In this document: in pieces, positions 21,341-29,110 of the stretch | Numbering within the stretch: the first letter of the stretch is position 1 | Layout: each line of letters opens with the position of its first letter | From: an uncultured bacterium | GTDB taxonomy: Bacteria > Planctomycetota > UBA1135 > GCA-002686595 | Assembly (NCBI GenBank): GCA_938083085.1 | Contig: CALLKX010000014.1 | Span: 124,001-188,000, forward strand | Direction of reading: 5' to 3' | DNA length: 64,000 nt | The notes under the pieces: generated by a model | Database searches by the model: none | The model's input: only the letters and a program-made list of their open reading frames with translations | What the model was told of the DNA's origin: nothing | Program-made: the position numbers and the translations under genes

Positions 21341-22243
21341 ATGCTCCAGGCACTCGCCATCTTCGCCGTTGGCCTCGTGGGCGGCCTCGCTCCCCTCTTC
21401 CTCAAGTGGAAGGACCGGGGTCATCACGCGGCGCTCGCCTTCTCCACCGGGATCTTCCTCGGCGCGGTCTTCCTGCACCTCTTACCTGTGATTGGGCAGG
21501 AAGCGAATGCGGACCACGGGCACGTCCACGAACAGGTCGTGGATCTCACCCACGACCACGACGGCGACGGAGTCCCCGACCACGGGCCAGGCTCCCCTGG
21601 GTACGCGGAAGAGGCTGGGGAGAGCGCTGGAGATCACGACCATGATCACGAGGCCCATGCCGGGCATGTGCACGGACCTGTCGGTCCCTGGCTCTGGGTC
21701 CTCGTCGGCGTGCTCGGGGTCTTCCTCGTTGAGGCCCTGATGATCCCCGGCTCCACCCACGGCCACGGCCACGGCCACGGCCACGACGACGCCCAGCGCC
21801 ACGCCGCCGTGGGGTGGGCCGCCCTGGTTGGGCTCAGCGTGCACTCGCTCACCGCAGGCGTCGCCCTTGCCGCTGTCCAAGGCGAGGAACAACTCGCTGG
21901 CGTCATGCTCCTCGCGATCCTCGCCCACAAGGGGTTCGAGTCCTTCTCGCTCGCATCGGTCTTCTCCATGACCGAGATCAGTCGGGGACGACTCATCGCG
22001 CTCCTGGTGGCCTTCTCGCTTGTCACGCCCCTCGGGCTGCTGATCGGAGACGCCCTCACCGGGCTGCTTGGAGGGGGTATCTCGATCCTCACCTCCCTGG
22101 CCGCCGGGACCTTCCTCTACGTCTGCCTTTGCGAGCTGCTCCCCGAGGTCTTCCACCGCCGGCAGGACGGCCCGATGAAGCTCGGCCTGCTGATCGCCGG
22201 AGTGACCCTGATGTGGGCGGTTCACGCTCACGGGGGCATCTGA
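21341..22243 (+). CDS. ZIP family metal transporter
   Basis: A 300-residue membrane protein that probably moves Zn2+ or similar divalent ions. It has about eight hydrophobic segments and the ZIP metal-site motifs HSLTAG (His168, segment IV) and HKGFES (His196, segment V). Two loops are unusually rich in His/Asp, about 46-107 and an HGHGHGHGHD stretch near 132-147 encoded by a 6-bp GGCCAC repeat; they probably bind or sense metal. The gene starts 7 nt after the glycosylphosphotransferase stop but functionally groups with the three downstream genes. Confidence 0.9.
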   Translation: MLQALAIFAVGLVGGLAPLFLKWKDRGHHAALAFSTGIFLGAVFLHLLPVIGQEANADHGHVHEQVVDLTHDHDGDGVPDHGPGSPGYAEEAGESAGDHDHDHEAHAGHVHGPVGPWLWVLVGVLGVFLVEALMIPGSTHGHGHGHGHDDAQRHAAVGWAALVGLSVHSLTAGVALAAVQGEEQLAGVMLLAILAHKGFESFSLASVFSMTEISRGRLIALLVAFSLVTPLGLLIGDALTGLLGGGISILTSLAAGTFLYVCLCELLPEVFHRRQDGPMKLGLLIAGVTLMWAVHAHGGI

Positions 22244-22264
22244 CCGCCGTACCGCGGTGCACCC

Positions 22265-24466
22265 ATGACGCAGATGCTCACAGAGTGGTTCGAGGCGATC
22301 TGGATGGTCCTGGCCGAGTCTGGCCCGTACCTCCTCGTCGGCTTCGCGATCGCGGGCTTCCTTGCGGTCTTCGTCCCCACGCGATGGGTCGCACGCCGCC
22401 TCGGCGGTGACGACACGCGCTCGGTGGCTACCGCTGCGCTCATCGGCGTTCCCATCCCGCTCTGTTCGTGCTCCGTGATCCCCACGGCGACCCAGCTCCG
22501 CAGGTCCGGAGCGAGCCGCGGGGCGACGACGTCATTCTTGATCTCAACGCCGGAGACCGGCGTGGACTCCATCGGCGCCACCTGGGCCCTGATGGACCCG
22601 CTGATGACCGTCATCCGGCCGCTGGCGGCGTTCATCACGGCCTTCGCATCGGGGGTCACCGTCAATATCTTCGGAGGCGAGGGCCCGGGACAGGACGAGC
22701 CTGGGGTCGCGGCGGATGCGCCGGCAGCAGCCTCGTGCTGCAGCCACGGCGGGGACGACGAGGCGGCCGCCCCTGACCCAGACCACGAGGATCATGGCCA
22801 TGGGGATCATGGCCACGGGGATCACGGCCACGGGGATCACGACCACTCCCACGATGAAACCGAGGGTGGGACCGTCTTCGCGCGTGCCATGCGCTATGCC
22901 TTCGGCACGCTCCTCGATGACCTCACGCCCTGGTTCATCGTCGGCTTCGCCATCTCGGCCACAATCGTCGTGGCTGTCCCCGAGGGGTTCTTCGAGGGGA
23001 CGCTGTTCTCGGGCTGGACCGCCATGCTGGCCATGCTCATCGCAGGGGTCCCGCTCTACGTCTGCGCGACCGCCTCGACGCCGATCGCCGCGGCGATGAT
23101 GGCCAAGGGGTTAGAGCCGGGAGCCGCTCTGGTCTTCCTGCTCGCTGGCCCGGCCACCAACGTCGCCACAATCCTCGTCGTGCGCGACCTGCTCGGCATC
23201 CGTGCACTCGCGTCGTACCTCGGGAGCATCGCCGTGGTCTCGCTAGTCCTCGGGACGGTCGTCAACGCGCTCTATCCCGCGCTCGGCTTTGACCCGCGGG
23301 ACATGGACGTCTCACCCGGCGCCATGGAGCACGGCGTGGTCTCCACCGTCTCAGGGGTCATCCTCGCCGCGCTCCTGCTGCGCTCCGCGGTGAAGACTCG
23401 CGTCGCTGCCCGCTTTGGTACCTGGATTCAGCGCGCCGGACGGCCGATCGGCCTGGATCTCTCCTCCATGACAGCCCGCCTCGCGGGCGCCCTGGCAGCC
23501 GCCGCGCTCTATCTGTCCTCGGGCCTGACGGCGGTCGAGCCCGGCGAGACCGTCTTCATCGAGCGCTTCGGGCGGGTGACCCAGGAGCACGCTGCTCCGG
23601 GCCTCATCCTGCACGCCCCGTGGCCCGTGGACACCGTGGCGCGGGTCTCGACGTCCCTGATCCGGAGCGTGGAATTCGGGATCGACAGGGCGCCAGTGGA
23701 TGACAGCACGGTCGACGCCCTGGCCCTCATGGCAGAGCGCCGGCGGATCGCCGCGCTCGAGGCCGAGTCCGAGACTCTCACGAGCGACGGCCTGCTGCTC
23801 AGCGTTCGATTCGGCGCCCAGTATCGCGTCGTCAACGCGCGTCAGTGGCGCTACGGACAGAGCGCTCCGGAGAAGGCCGTTTCGATGCTCGCTCAGGATG
23901 CCCTGCGCCGCGCGATCGCCACCCGTACCGCCGACCAGGTCCTCGTCGGTGACAGCGGCCCCTTCATCCAGGACGTCGAGCGACGCCTCAACGAGGACCT
24001 CGACCGCAACGGGCTTGGCGCCAAGCTCGTCCGCGTCTTCCTCCACGACGTCCACGCGCCCCCCGCGGTGCACGACGCCTACCGCGCCGTGGCGAGCGCC
24101 ATGGAGGACGCGATCACCGCCGAGAAGAAGGCCCAGGTCAGCCGCGTGGAGCGCCTCAGCCAGGCCCGCGCCGAGGCCCTGAGGGTTCGCTCGGAGGCCC
24201 TCGCCGAGCGCCTCACCGAGGAAGCGGCAGCCGGCGGCGTGGCGGCGGCCTTCAGGGCCCTCGTCGAGGTCCACGGGGAGCACCCCGCCATCACCGAGCA
24301 GAGCATGCTGACCGATTCCTTCGAGCGAGCCATGCGCCCCCCCGCCGACGGGGACCGCCGCCTCGTCCTCCCGCTTGGCGAGAACATCGAGATCATCCCG
24401 ATCGTGGGCTCGAACGACCCGCCTCCCCCGTCGGTGCTCGACGAGTCCTTCAACCCAAGGCGCTGA
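22265..24466 (+). CDS. heavy-metal permease (SO_0444/ArsP-like) fused to an HflK-like SPFH domain
   Basis: A 733-residue protein joining two domains that are normally separate. Residues 1 to about 390 are a permease of the DUF318/SO_0444 Cu/Zn efflux type: membrane segments, the metal-site motif PLCSCSVIP near 64-72, its pseudo-repeat GVPLYVCATASTP near 260-272, and a His-rich loop (about 154-199) with GDHGH repeats. A membrane anchor near 403-420 is followed by an SPFH/band-7 domain (VEPGETVFIERFGRVTQEH, LTSDGLLLSVRFGAQYRV) and a coiled coil rich in Ala/Glu/Arg near 610-660. There is no stop or frame break at the junction. It would place a metal exporter in a stomatin-like scaffold; ion specificity is inferred only from the family. 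Confidence 0.85.
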   Translation: MTQMLTEWFEAIWMVLAESGPYLLVGFAIAGFLAVFVPTRWVARRLGGDDTRSVATAALIGVPIPLCSCSVIPTATQLRRSGASRGATTSFLISTPETGVDSIGATWALMDPLMTVIRPLAAFITAFASGVTVNIFGGEGPGQDEPGVAADAPAAASCCSHGGDDEAAAPDPDHEDHGHGDHGHGDHGHGDHDHSHDETEGGTVFARAMRYAFGTLLDDLTPWFIVGFAISATIVVAVPEGFFEGTLFSGWTAMLAMLIAGVPLYVCATASTPIAAAMMAKGLEPGAALVFLLAGPATNVATILVVRDLLGIRALASYLGSIAVVSLVLGTVVNALYPALGFDPRDMDVSPGAMEHGVVSTVSGVILAALLLRSAVKTRVAARFGTWIQRAGRPIGLDLSSMTARLAGALAAAALYLSSGLTAVEPGETVFIERFGRVTQEHAAPGLILHAPWPVDTVARVSTSLIRSVEFGIDRAPVDDSTVDALALMAERRRIAALEAESETLTSDGLLLSVRFGAQYRVVNARQWRYGQSAPEKAVSMLAQDALRRAIATRTADQVLVGDSGPFIQDVERRLNEDLDRNGLGAKLVRVFLHDVHAPPAVHDAYRAVASAMEDAITAEKKAQVSRVERLSQARAEALRVRSEALAERLTEEAAAGGVAAAFRALVEVHGEHPAITEQSMLTDSFERAMRPPADGDRRLVLPLGENIEIIPIVGSNDPPPPSVLDESFNPRR
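22790..22846. repeat. in-frame 15-bp tandem repeat encoding GDHGH
   Basis: Nearly four copies of a 15-mer (GATCACGGCCACGGG type) encode Asp/His/Gly pentads inside the loop of the permease. The unit is a multiple of three, so copy-number change would keep the frame and alter the length of the probable metal-binding loop. Confidence 0.85.
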
Positions 24467-24468
24467 CC

Positions 24469-25452
24469 ATGACCCGAACGACCCCTGATCGCTCGCCCCG
24501 GCGGCTCGGCGCCGCCCGCTCCACCCTGCTCTGGCTGGGCGCGGCAGCCCTCGGCTTGGCTGGCTGGGCCTGCACGTTCACCGTCCCCGAGGGAAGCGTG
24601 GCCGTGGTCGCCCGCTTCGGCGACCCCGAGCGGCTGGTGGAAGAGCCTGGGCTGCACTTCAAGTGGCCCGCGCCCGCGGACGTCGTCTTCCCCATCGATG
24701 TCCGAACCCACCTGCTCGACCCGCCCGTGGCCGAGTTCCTCACGCTGGACCAGAAGAACGTGGAGCTCGACGCCTTCGTCGCCTGGCGGGTGGCCGAACC
24801 GCGGACGTTCCTGACGAGCCTCCGCAGCCGCCAGGGCGCGGACGACCGGATCGGCGACCTGCTGCAATCGGCGCTCATCGAGGTGCTCAAGCGCGGCCCG
24901 TTCTCTGACCTCGTGGGCGAACCCGGCAGGGAGCGCAACCTTGACGTCATTCGGGGCATGGTCACCGACGAGGTGGCGCGGCGCTGCGGGGAGAACGGCT
25001 ACGGCGTGGCCATCGAGTTCGTGGGCCTGGAGCGCATCACCTTCCCCGAAGACAACAAGGCCTCTGTGGAGCGCAGCATGCGCGCGGCGCGAGAGGGCTT
25101 CGCCGCGCAGTACCGCTCCGAGGGCAACGAGCGCGCCTCACAGATCCAGACGGAGGCCAAGCTGGAGGAGTCCCGGATCCTCGCCGACGCGCGGCAGGAG
25201 TCCCTCAAGATCCGGGGCGAAGGCGCCGCCCAGGCGAAGCGCATCGAGAGCGAGTCGATCCAGCTCAACCCCGACCTGTACTGGCGGCTGCGGTCAGCGG
25301 AGATCGCCGAGAGCGCCCTCCGCGGCGCCCTGATTGTCCTCCCTGCCGATCACCCCCTCGGGCAGATCTTCGAGCTGATGGGTCCGGCTATTGGCCGCTC
25401 GGCGGCCCCCCGGCCGGAGCAGCAGCAGCAGCAGCAGGAGGGCGGAGAGTGA
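24469..25452 (+). CDS. SPFH/band-7 protein, HflC-like
   Basis: A 327-residue membrane-anchored protein. A single hydrophobic segment (about 18-36) is followed by a band-7 domain, VPEGSVAVVARFGDP and FLTLDQKNVELDAFVAWRV, the latter matching the HflC pattern of E. coli. A helical, Glu/Ala/Arg-rich region (about 195-275) would form the SPFH coiled coil. The C-terminus ends in a short poly-Gln run (EQQQQQQEGGE). HflK/HflC proteins assemble ring-like cages around membrane proteins such as FtsH; here the partner may be the metal permease encoded 2 nt upstream. Its stop overlaps the next start (GTGA). Confidence 0.85.
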   Translation: MTRTTPDRSPRRLGAARSTLLWLGAAALGLAGWACTFTVPEGSVAVVARFGDPERLVEEPGLHFKWPAPADVVFPIDVRTHLLDPPVAEFLTLDQKNVELDAFVAWRVAEPRTFLTSLRSRQGADDRIGDLLQSALIEVLKRGPFSDLVGEPGRERNLDVIRGMVTDEVARRCGENGYGVAIEFVGLERITFPEDNKASVERSMRAAREGFAAQYRSEGNERASQIQTEAKLEESRILADARQESLKIRGEGAAQAKRIESESIQLNPDLYWRLRSAEIAESALRGALIVLPADHPLGQIFELMGPAIGRSAAPRPEQQQQQQEGGE

Positions 25453-26387
25453 CCCTGGACCGCCGCATCGGGCTGGGCGCCGCCGTGGCGGCCCTCGGCT
25501 TCCTCGGGTGGCTCTGCACCGCGACGGTGGAGAACGGCTCCCGCGGTGTCGTCGAGCGCTTTGGCGCCGCCTCGCGCGAGCTGGCGCCAGGGATCCACAT
25601 TCGGCTCCCCTGGCCCATCGAGATCGTCCGCGAGGCCGAGGTGGACAGGTCCCTGCAGATGCCGATTGGCTACCGGCTTGTGGACGAGCTGATGGCCATC
25701 GAGCCGACGCCCCGCGAGAAGCAATGGCTCACCGCGGACACGAACATCGTGGAGCTCAAGGCGACGGTGCTCTACCGGGTCTTCGACGTGCGCGCGTGGC
25801 TCTACGGCGTCTCCGGCGTCAGCGCTAGCGGCGCGGGCGAGCAAGAGAGCGCGCGCTTCGCGCTGCGCCGCCTGGGAGAGGCCGCCCTGACCGACATCGT
25901 CGCGGGGCTCTCCATCGACCAGGTCCTGACGGCGGGCCTTGCCGTCGTCCCGAGCGAGGCACGCGAGCGGATCCAGCGGGACGCGGACCGCCTGGGGCTC
26001 GGCGTCATGATCGACGAGGTCCAGCTGCTCGAGAGCAAGCCGCCGGTGGGCGTGCGCCGCGCCTTCACCGATGTGCAGGACGCACTCGCGGACAAGGAGC
26101 GCTCGATCTCCCAGTCCCAGTTCGCCGCCAACCGCCTTGAGGTCGCGACCCGTACGCGCGTCGGACAGATGCTCCAGGAGGCCCGCTCCAGCGCCGAGTC
26201 CGAGGCCGCTGAGGCCCGGGGACGCGCCAGCGCCTTCAAGGACCTGGCCTCCGCCGTGGGCGACGCCGACTCCGCCGCCGCGCGGAAGCTGTACATGGAC
26301 GCGATCCAACGCGTCCTCAACGGCGCCGAGCTGCGCACCGTGAGCGGCTCGCCCGAGGAGCCGGCCAGGGTCTTCCTGGACGGCTGA
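25449..26387 (+). CDS. SPFH/band-7 protein, HflK-like
   Basis: A 312-residue protein starting with GTG and overlapping the preceding stop as GTGA. One N-terminal membrane segment (about 8-25) is followed by a band-7 domain with VENGSRGVVERFG and EKQWLTADTNIVELKATVLY, resembling HflK more than HflC. A helical tail (about 215-280) could pair with the other SPFH proteins. It is the third SPFH domain in this operon, so a hetero-oligomeric ring of three different subunits is possible. No FtsH-type protease is present here. Confidence 0.85.
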   Translation: MTLDRRIGLGAAVAALGFLGWLCTATVENGSRGVVERFGAASRELAPGIHIRLPWPIEIVREAEVDRSLQMPIGYRLVDELMAIEPTPREKQWLTADTNIVELKATVLYRVFDVRAWLYGVSGVSASGAGEQESARFALRRLGEAALTDIVAGLSIDQVLTAGLAVVPSEARERIQRDADRLGLGVMIDEVQLLESKPPVGVRRAFTDVQDALADKERSISQSQFAANRLEVATRTRVGQMLQEARSSAESEAAEARGRASAFKDLASAVGDADSAAARKLYMDAIQRVLNGAELRTVSGSPEEPARVFLDG

Positions 26388-26948
26388 CCCCCTCGGCGCC
26401 GCCGAAGCCCGAGCAGGCTCTCGCGTGCGAGGTCTCTCGCCCTCGGGCCCCGCGCCGGTCTCGCCGCGGGCCGGCTTAGGCTCGCCGAAGAGGAGCCGAT
26501 GGGGCGCAATCGGCGGGGCTCAGTCCTAGAGGCTCCGTCCAAGAGGCTCCGTCCGGGAGACTCAGTTCAAGGGGCTCCGTCCGCGGGATTCACTCCGCGG
26601 GATTCACTCCACGGGATTCACTCCACGGGCTTCACTCCACGGGCTTCACTCCACGGGATTCACTCCACGGGGCTCGATGGACCCGTTCAGTCCATCTCCC
26701 CCGATCCTCGACGCGGAGTTTCGAGCGTTGTGCCGCGGCCGCGGCCATGGGACTCGAGGCCCGGGGTCCAGGACAGAGGGTGGGGCCCGGCGAGTTGAGG
26801 CTCGGCGAGTTGAGGCCTGGCGAGGCCCGAAGAGCGAGCGCCGGTCCTTGTGGGGAGAATGCCGGCCCCAGCGTCGCCAGATCGGGGGCTGGCGCTCCCG
26901 CGGCAACATCTCTGGTCATCCGGCGCGAGGCTGCCGTAGCCTCTCCCC
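26388..26948. other. 561-nt intergenic region filled by tandem repeats
   Basis: This region between the SPFH operon and the isoaspartyl peptidase contains a twelve-copy 14-bp array (listed separately) and a shorter 15-bp duplication at 26785-26829 (core GGCGAGTTGAGG). Open frames here simply translate the repeats. I recognise no gene; the promoter of the peptidase gene probably lies in the last 100 nt. Confidence 0.6.
26515..26682. repeat. tandem repeat, 14 bp x 12
   Basis: Twelve contiguous 14-mers of the pattern GGGATTCACTCCAC. The central six or seven are almost identical, and the outer ones drift (GAGGCTCCGTCCAA type). The unit is not a multiple of three and no reading frame is conserved, so the array is non-coding. 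There are no spacers, which excludes CRISPR. Confidence 0.92.
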
Positions 26949-28031
26949 ATGACCCAGCACCACCCCCGCCCGCTCGCTCCCCGCCTCACACTCCTGGCTT
27001 CCCTCCTCGCCAGCCTCGCCTGCGCATCGTCAGGCCCCCAAGCTGACATGCACGCTCGGGACGGGGCAGTCGAGATGGAGGTCATCCCTGATGTGGTCCT
27101 CGCGATCCACGGCGGCGCAGGGACGATCGTCCGCGAGAACATGTCGGAGGAGATGGACGCCCACTATCGAGCAGCCCTCACCGAGGCTCTCGAAGCTGGC
27201 TACTCGGCCCTCATGGGAGGCGGGGATGCGCTCGACGCCGTGGAGGCCGCGATCCGGCCCATGGAGGACTCTCCGCTCTTCAACTCGGGGCGGGGCGCGG
27301 TGCTCAACGACGAGGGTGAGGTGGAGCTCGACGCGTCCATCATGGGTGGCGCGAGCGGCGAGGCGGGCGCGATCGCCGGGGCACGAACGCCGAGGCACCC
27401 CATCACGCTCGCGCGTCGGGTGATGACGCAGAGCCCCCACGTGCTCTTCGCTGCCGAGGGCGCAGATCGCTTCGCCGAGAACCAGGAGATCGAGACCATG
27501 GAGGCGTCCTGGTTCGTCACCCCGAGGAGAGCGAAGCAGCTCGAACGAATGCAGGCCCGGGACCGGGAGGGCACCGCGGACCTCGCCGGCCAGCCCGTGG
27601 ACGAGAAGTTCGGCACCGTTGGGTGCGTGGCTCTGGACGCCGACGGGCACCTCGCGGCCGGCACCTCCACGGGAGGCATGGCCCGCAAGGCCTTCGGCCG
27701 CGTGGGTGACTCGCCGCTCATCGGCGCCGGCACCTGGGCCGCTGACGCCACGTGCGCGGTCTCGTGCACCGGCCACGGGGAGTTCTTCATCCGCCTCGCC
27801 ATCGCCCATCAGCTCCACGCCCGGATGCTCCACGGGCGACAGCCGCTCCCTCTCGCCGCGCGAGAGGCCGTCCTCGAGGACCTCCCGGCCCTGGGCGGGT
27901 CGGGGGGCTGCGTCGCCCTCGGCGCCGATGGTGTCCTCGTCGCCCCGTTCACGACCGCCGGGATGTACCGCGGCTGGGTGACCCGGGACGGGGAGATCAC
28001 CGTCCGTATTCACGGCGACGAGCGGCGCTGA
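26949..28031 (+). CDS. isoaspartyl peptidase/L-asparaginase (Ntn hydrolase), exported
   Basis: A 360-residue type-2 asparaginase-family enzyme. A signal ends near LASLACASSG, resembling a lipobox with Cys at about 26. The mature part starts with VVLAIHGGAGTI, typical of the family, and GTVGCVALD contains Thr223, the expected autoprocessing nucleophile that becomes the N-terminus of the beta chain. GTSTGGMARK and GDSPLIGAGTWA complete the active site. It would cleave isoaspartyl dipeptides or asparagine outside the cytoplasm. Standalone gene. Confidence 0.93.
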   Translation: MTQHHPRPLAPRLTLLASLLASLACASSGPQADMHARDGAVEMEVIPDVVLAIHGGAGTIVRENMSEEMDAHYRAALTEALEAGYSALMGGGDALDAVEAAIRPMEDSPLFNSGRGAVLNDEGEVELDASIMGGASGEAGAIAGARTPRHPITLARRVMTQSPHVLFAAEGADRFAENQEIETMEASWFVTPRRAKQLERMQARDREGTADLAGQPVDEKFGTVGCVALDADGHLAAGTSTGGMARKAFGRVGDSPLIGAGTWAADATCAVSCTGHGEFFIRLAIAHQLHARMLHGRQPLPLAAREAVLEDLPALGGSGGCVALGADGVLVAPFTTAGMYRGWVTRDGEITVRIHGDERR

Positions 28032-28530
28032 CCGCGGGTCTCCCTCGGGGTCAGACCGCCGCCCGGCGCTGGACCTTGCAGCCCTCTGCCCGAGGACCCG
28101 AGCTCGGCCAGGGAGCCCCCAGCCGGGGCCTCCCTGAGCGGTCGTCCCTCCAGGGCGGAGGCCTAGACACCGGCCGATGGAATCCAGCGCGACCGCCGCC
28201 CGGGGCCCCTGGGGCAGCACGGGGATCCCAGGGGAGGGGCTGAACCGCTGGGCTCCCAGAGGGACCCTGCCCCGCGCCCGCTGGGCCAGGACCCCGCCGG
28301 GGCACCGCCAGTGCCACTTCGAGAGGCGCCAGGGGGATTTTTTTGCCCAAGGAGGGAGGCGCCAGTCACCTAGATCGCTAACTTGTTGGGCCGTGACGTC
28401 GCCGCCCAGGCGATTCCCGGCACCAAACAACGTGCTCCTGAGACCGTCGTCGAGACGGGCCGGACACCTCCCGCATCCCCGAGGGCCGCTCTGCGGCCCC
28501 CACCGACCCCCTTCATCACAGAGGTCCATC
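28032..28530. other. 499-nt region upstream of rpmB
   Basis: This is non-coding between the isoaspartyl peptidase and ribosomal protein L28. It contains a run of seven T at about 28338-28344, which might end a transcript from the left, and a stretch at 28366-28386 (CACCTAGATCGCTAACTTG) that is the likeliest promoter region of rpmB. A long reading frame on the opposite strand across this area has no family similarity and is rejected. Confidence 0.5.
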
Positions 28531-28827
28531 ATGTCCCGGACTTGCCAGATCACCGGCAGCGGAACCAAGGTCGGCGGCAACATTGCCCGCCGCGGCCTCC
28601 CCAAGTCACAGGGCGGCGTCGGCCTTCGTACAACCGGCCACACCAAGCGGAAGTACAAGGTCAACGTCCAGAAGAAGCGCATCTGGGTTCCCGAGATGGG
28701 TGAGTACGTCACCGTCCGCCTGTCGACCCGCGCCATGCGGACGATCGACAAGAACGGCGCGTACCCCACGCTCCTCAAGGCGGGCCTGATCAAGCCGATC
28801 AAGGCCGGCCAGAAGAAGAAGAGCTGA
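28531..28827 (+). CDS. rpmB: 50S ribosomal protein L28
   Basis: A 98-residue ribosomal protein. I chose the ATG at 28531 because the family start MSRTCQITGSGTKVGGNIAR begins there; the frame is open far upstream but unrelated. The body contains RRGLPKSQGGVG, HTKRKYKVNVQKKRIWVPE and the basic C-terminus IKAGQKKKS. The Cys at position 5 is a remnant of the CxxC zinc site of L28, with the partner cysteine missing. It is followed by a strong hairpin terminator at 28886, so it is probably monocistronic. Confidence 0.97.
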   Translation: MSRTCQITGSGTKVGGNIARRGLPKSQGGVGLRTTGHTKRKYKVNVQKKRIWVPEMGEYVTVRLSTRAMRTIDKNGAYPTLLKAGLIKPIKAGQKKKS

Positions 28828-28885
28828 GCCCTACTGCCCTACTGAAGTGACACTGACGAAGTGGCACTGATGAGGCGACGCTAGC

Positions 28886-28927
28886 GAGACGACCCCGCGG
28901 TGCCCCAAGGCGGCGCGGGGTCGTCTC
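28886..28927 (+). terminator. Rho-independent-type hairpin after rpmB
   Basis: A perfect 14-bp stem (GAGACGACCCCGCG with its complement) encloses a 14-nt loop, 58 nt after the rpmB stop. The following bases GTTGATG give only a weak U tract. Confidence 0.75.
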
Positions 28928-29110
28928 GTTGATGAGCGCGTCTGGCGGTAGGACAATTGCCTTGGGCGCATGCACCGGGCCATGCCCGGCGATTCGGCGG
29001 AGACGCGGCCCCCATCTACACGGCGGAGCCTCGGCCCCCGCGACGCCCGGTGGCCGCGCCGGCCGAAGCCCGGGGTGCCGGCCCTCCCCTCCGGCCCTTA
29101 CCCTGGGGCC

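Noticed and set aside
26515-26682. CRISPR array
   Set aside because: Repeat units are directly adjacent without spacers, only 14 bp long, and no cas gene is present; the same holds for the other arrays.
28177-28530. Upstream extension of rpmB
   Set aside because: The in-frame extension has no ribosomal-protein similarity; the conserved L28 start MSRTCQITG is at 28531.
27030-28802. 590-codon open frame on minus across the isoaspartyl peptidase and rpmB
   Set aside because: It is antisense to two confident genes and runs through the intergenic region with no signal of its own.
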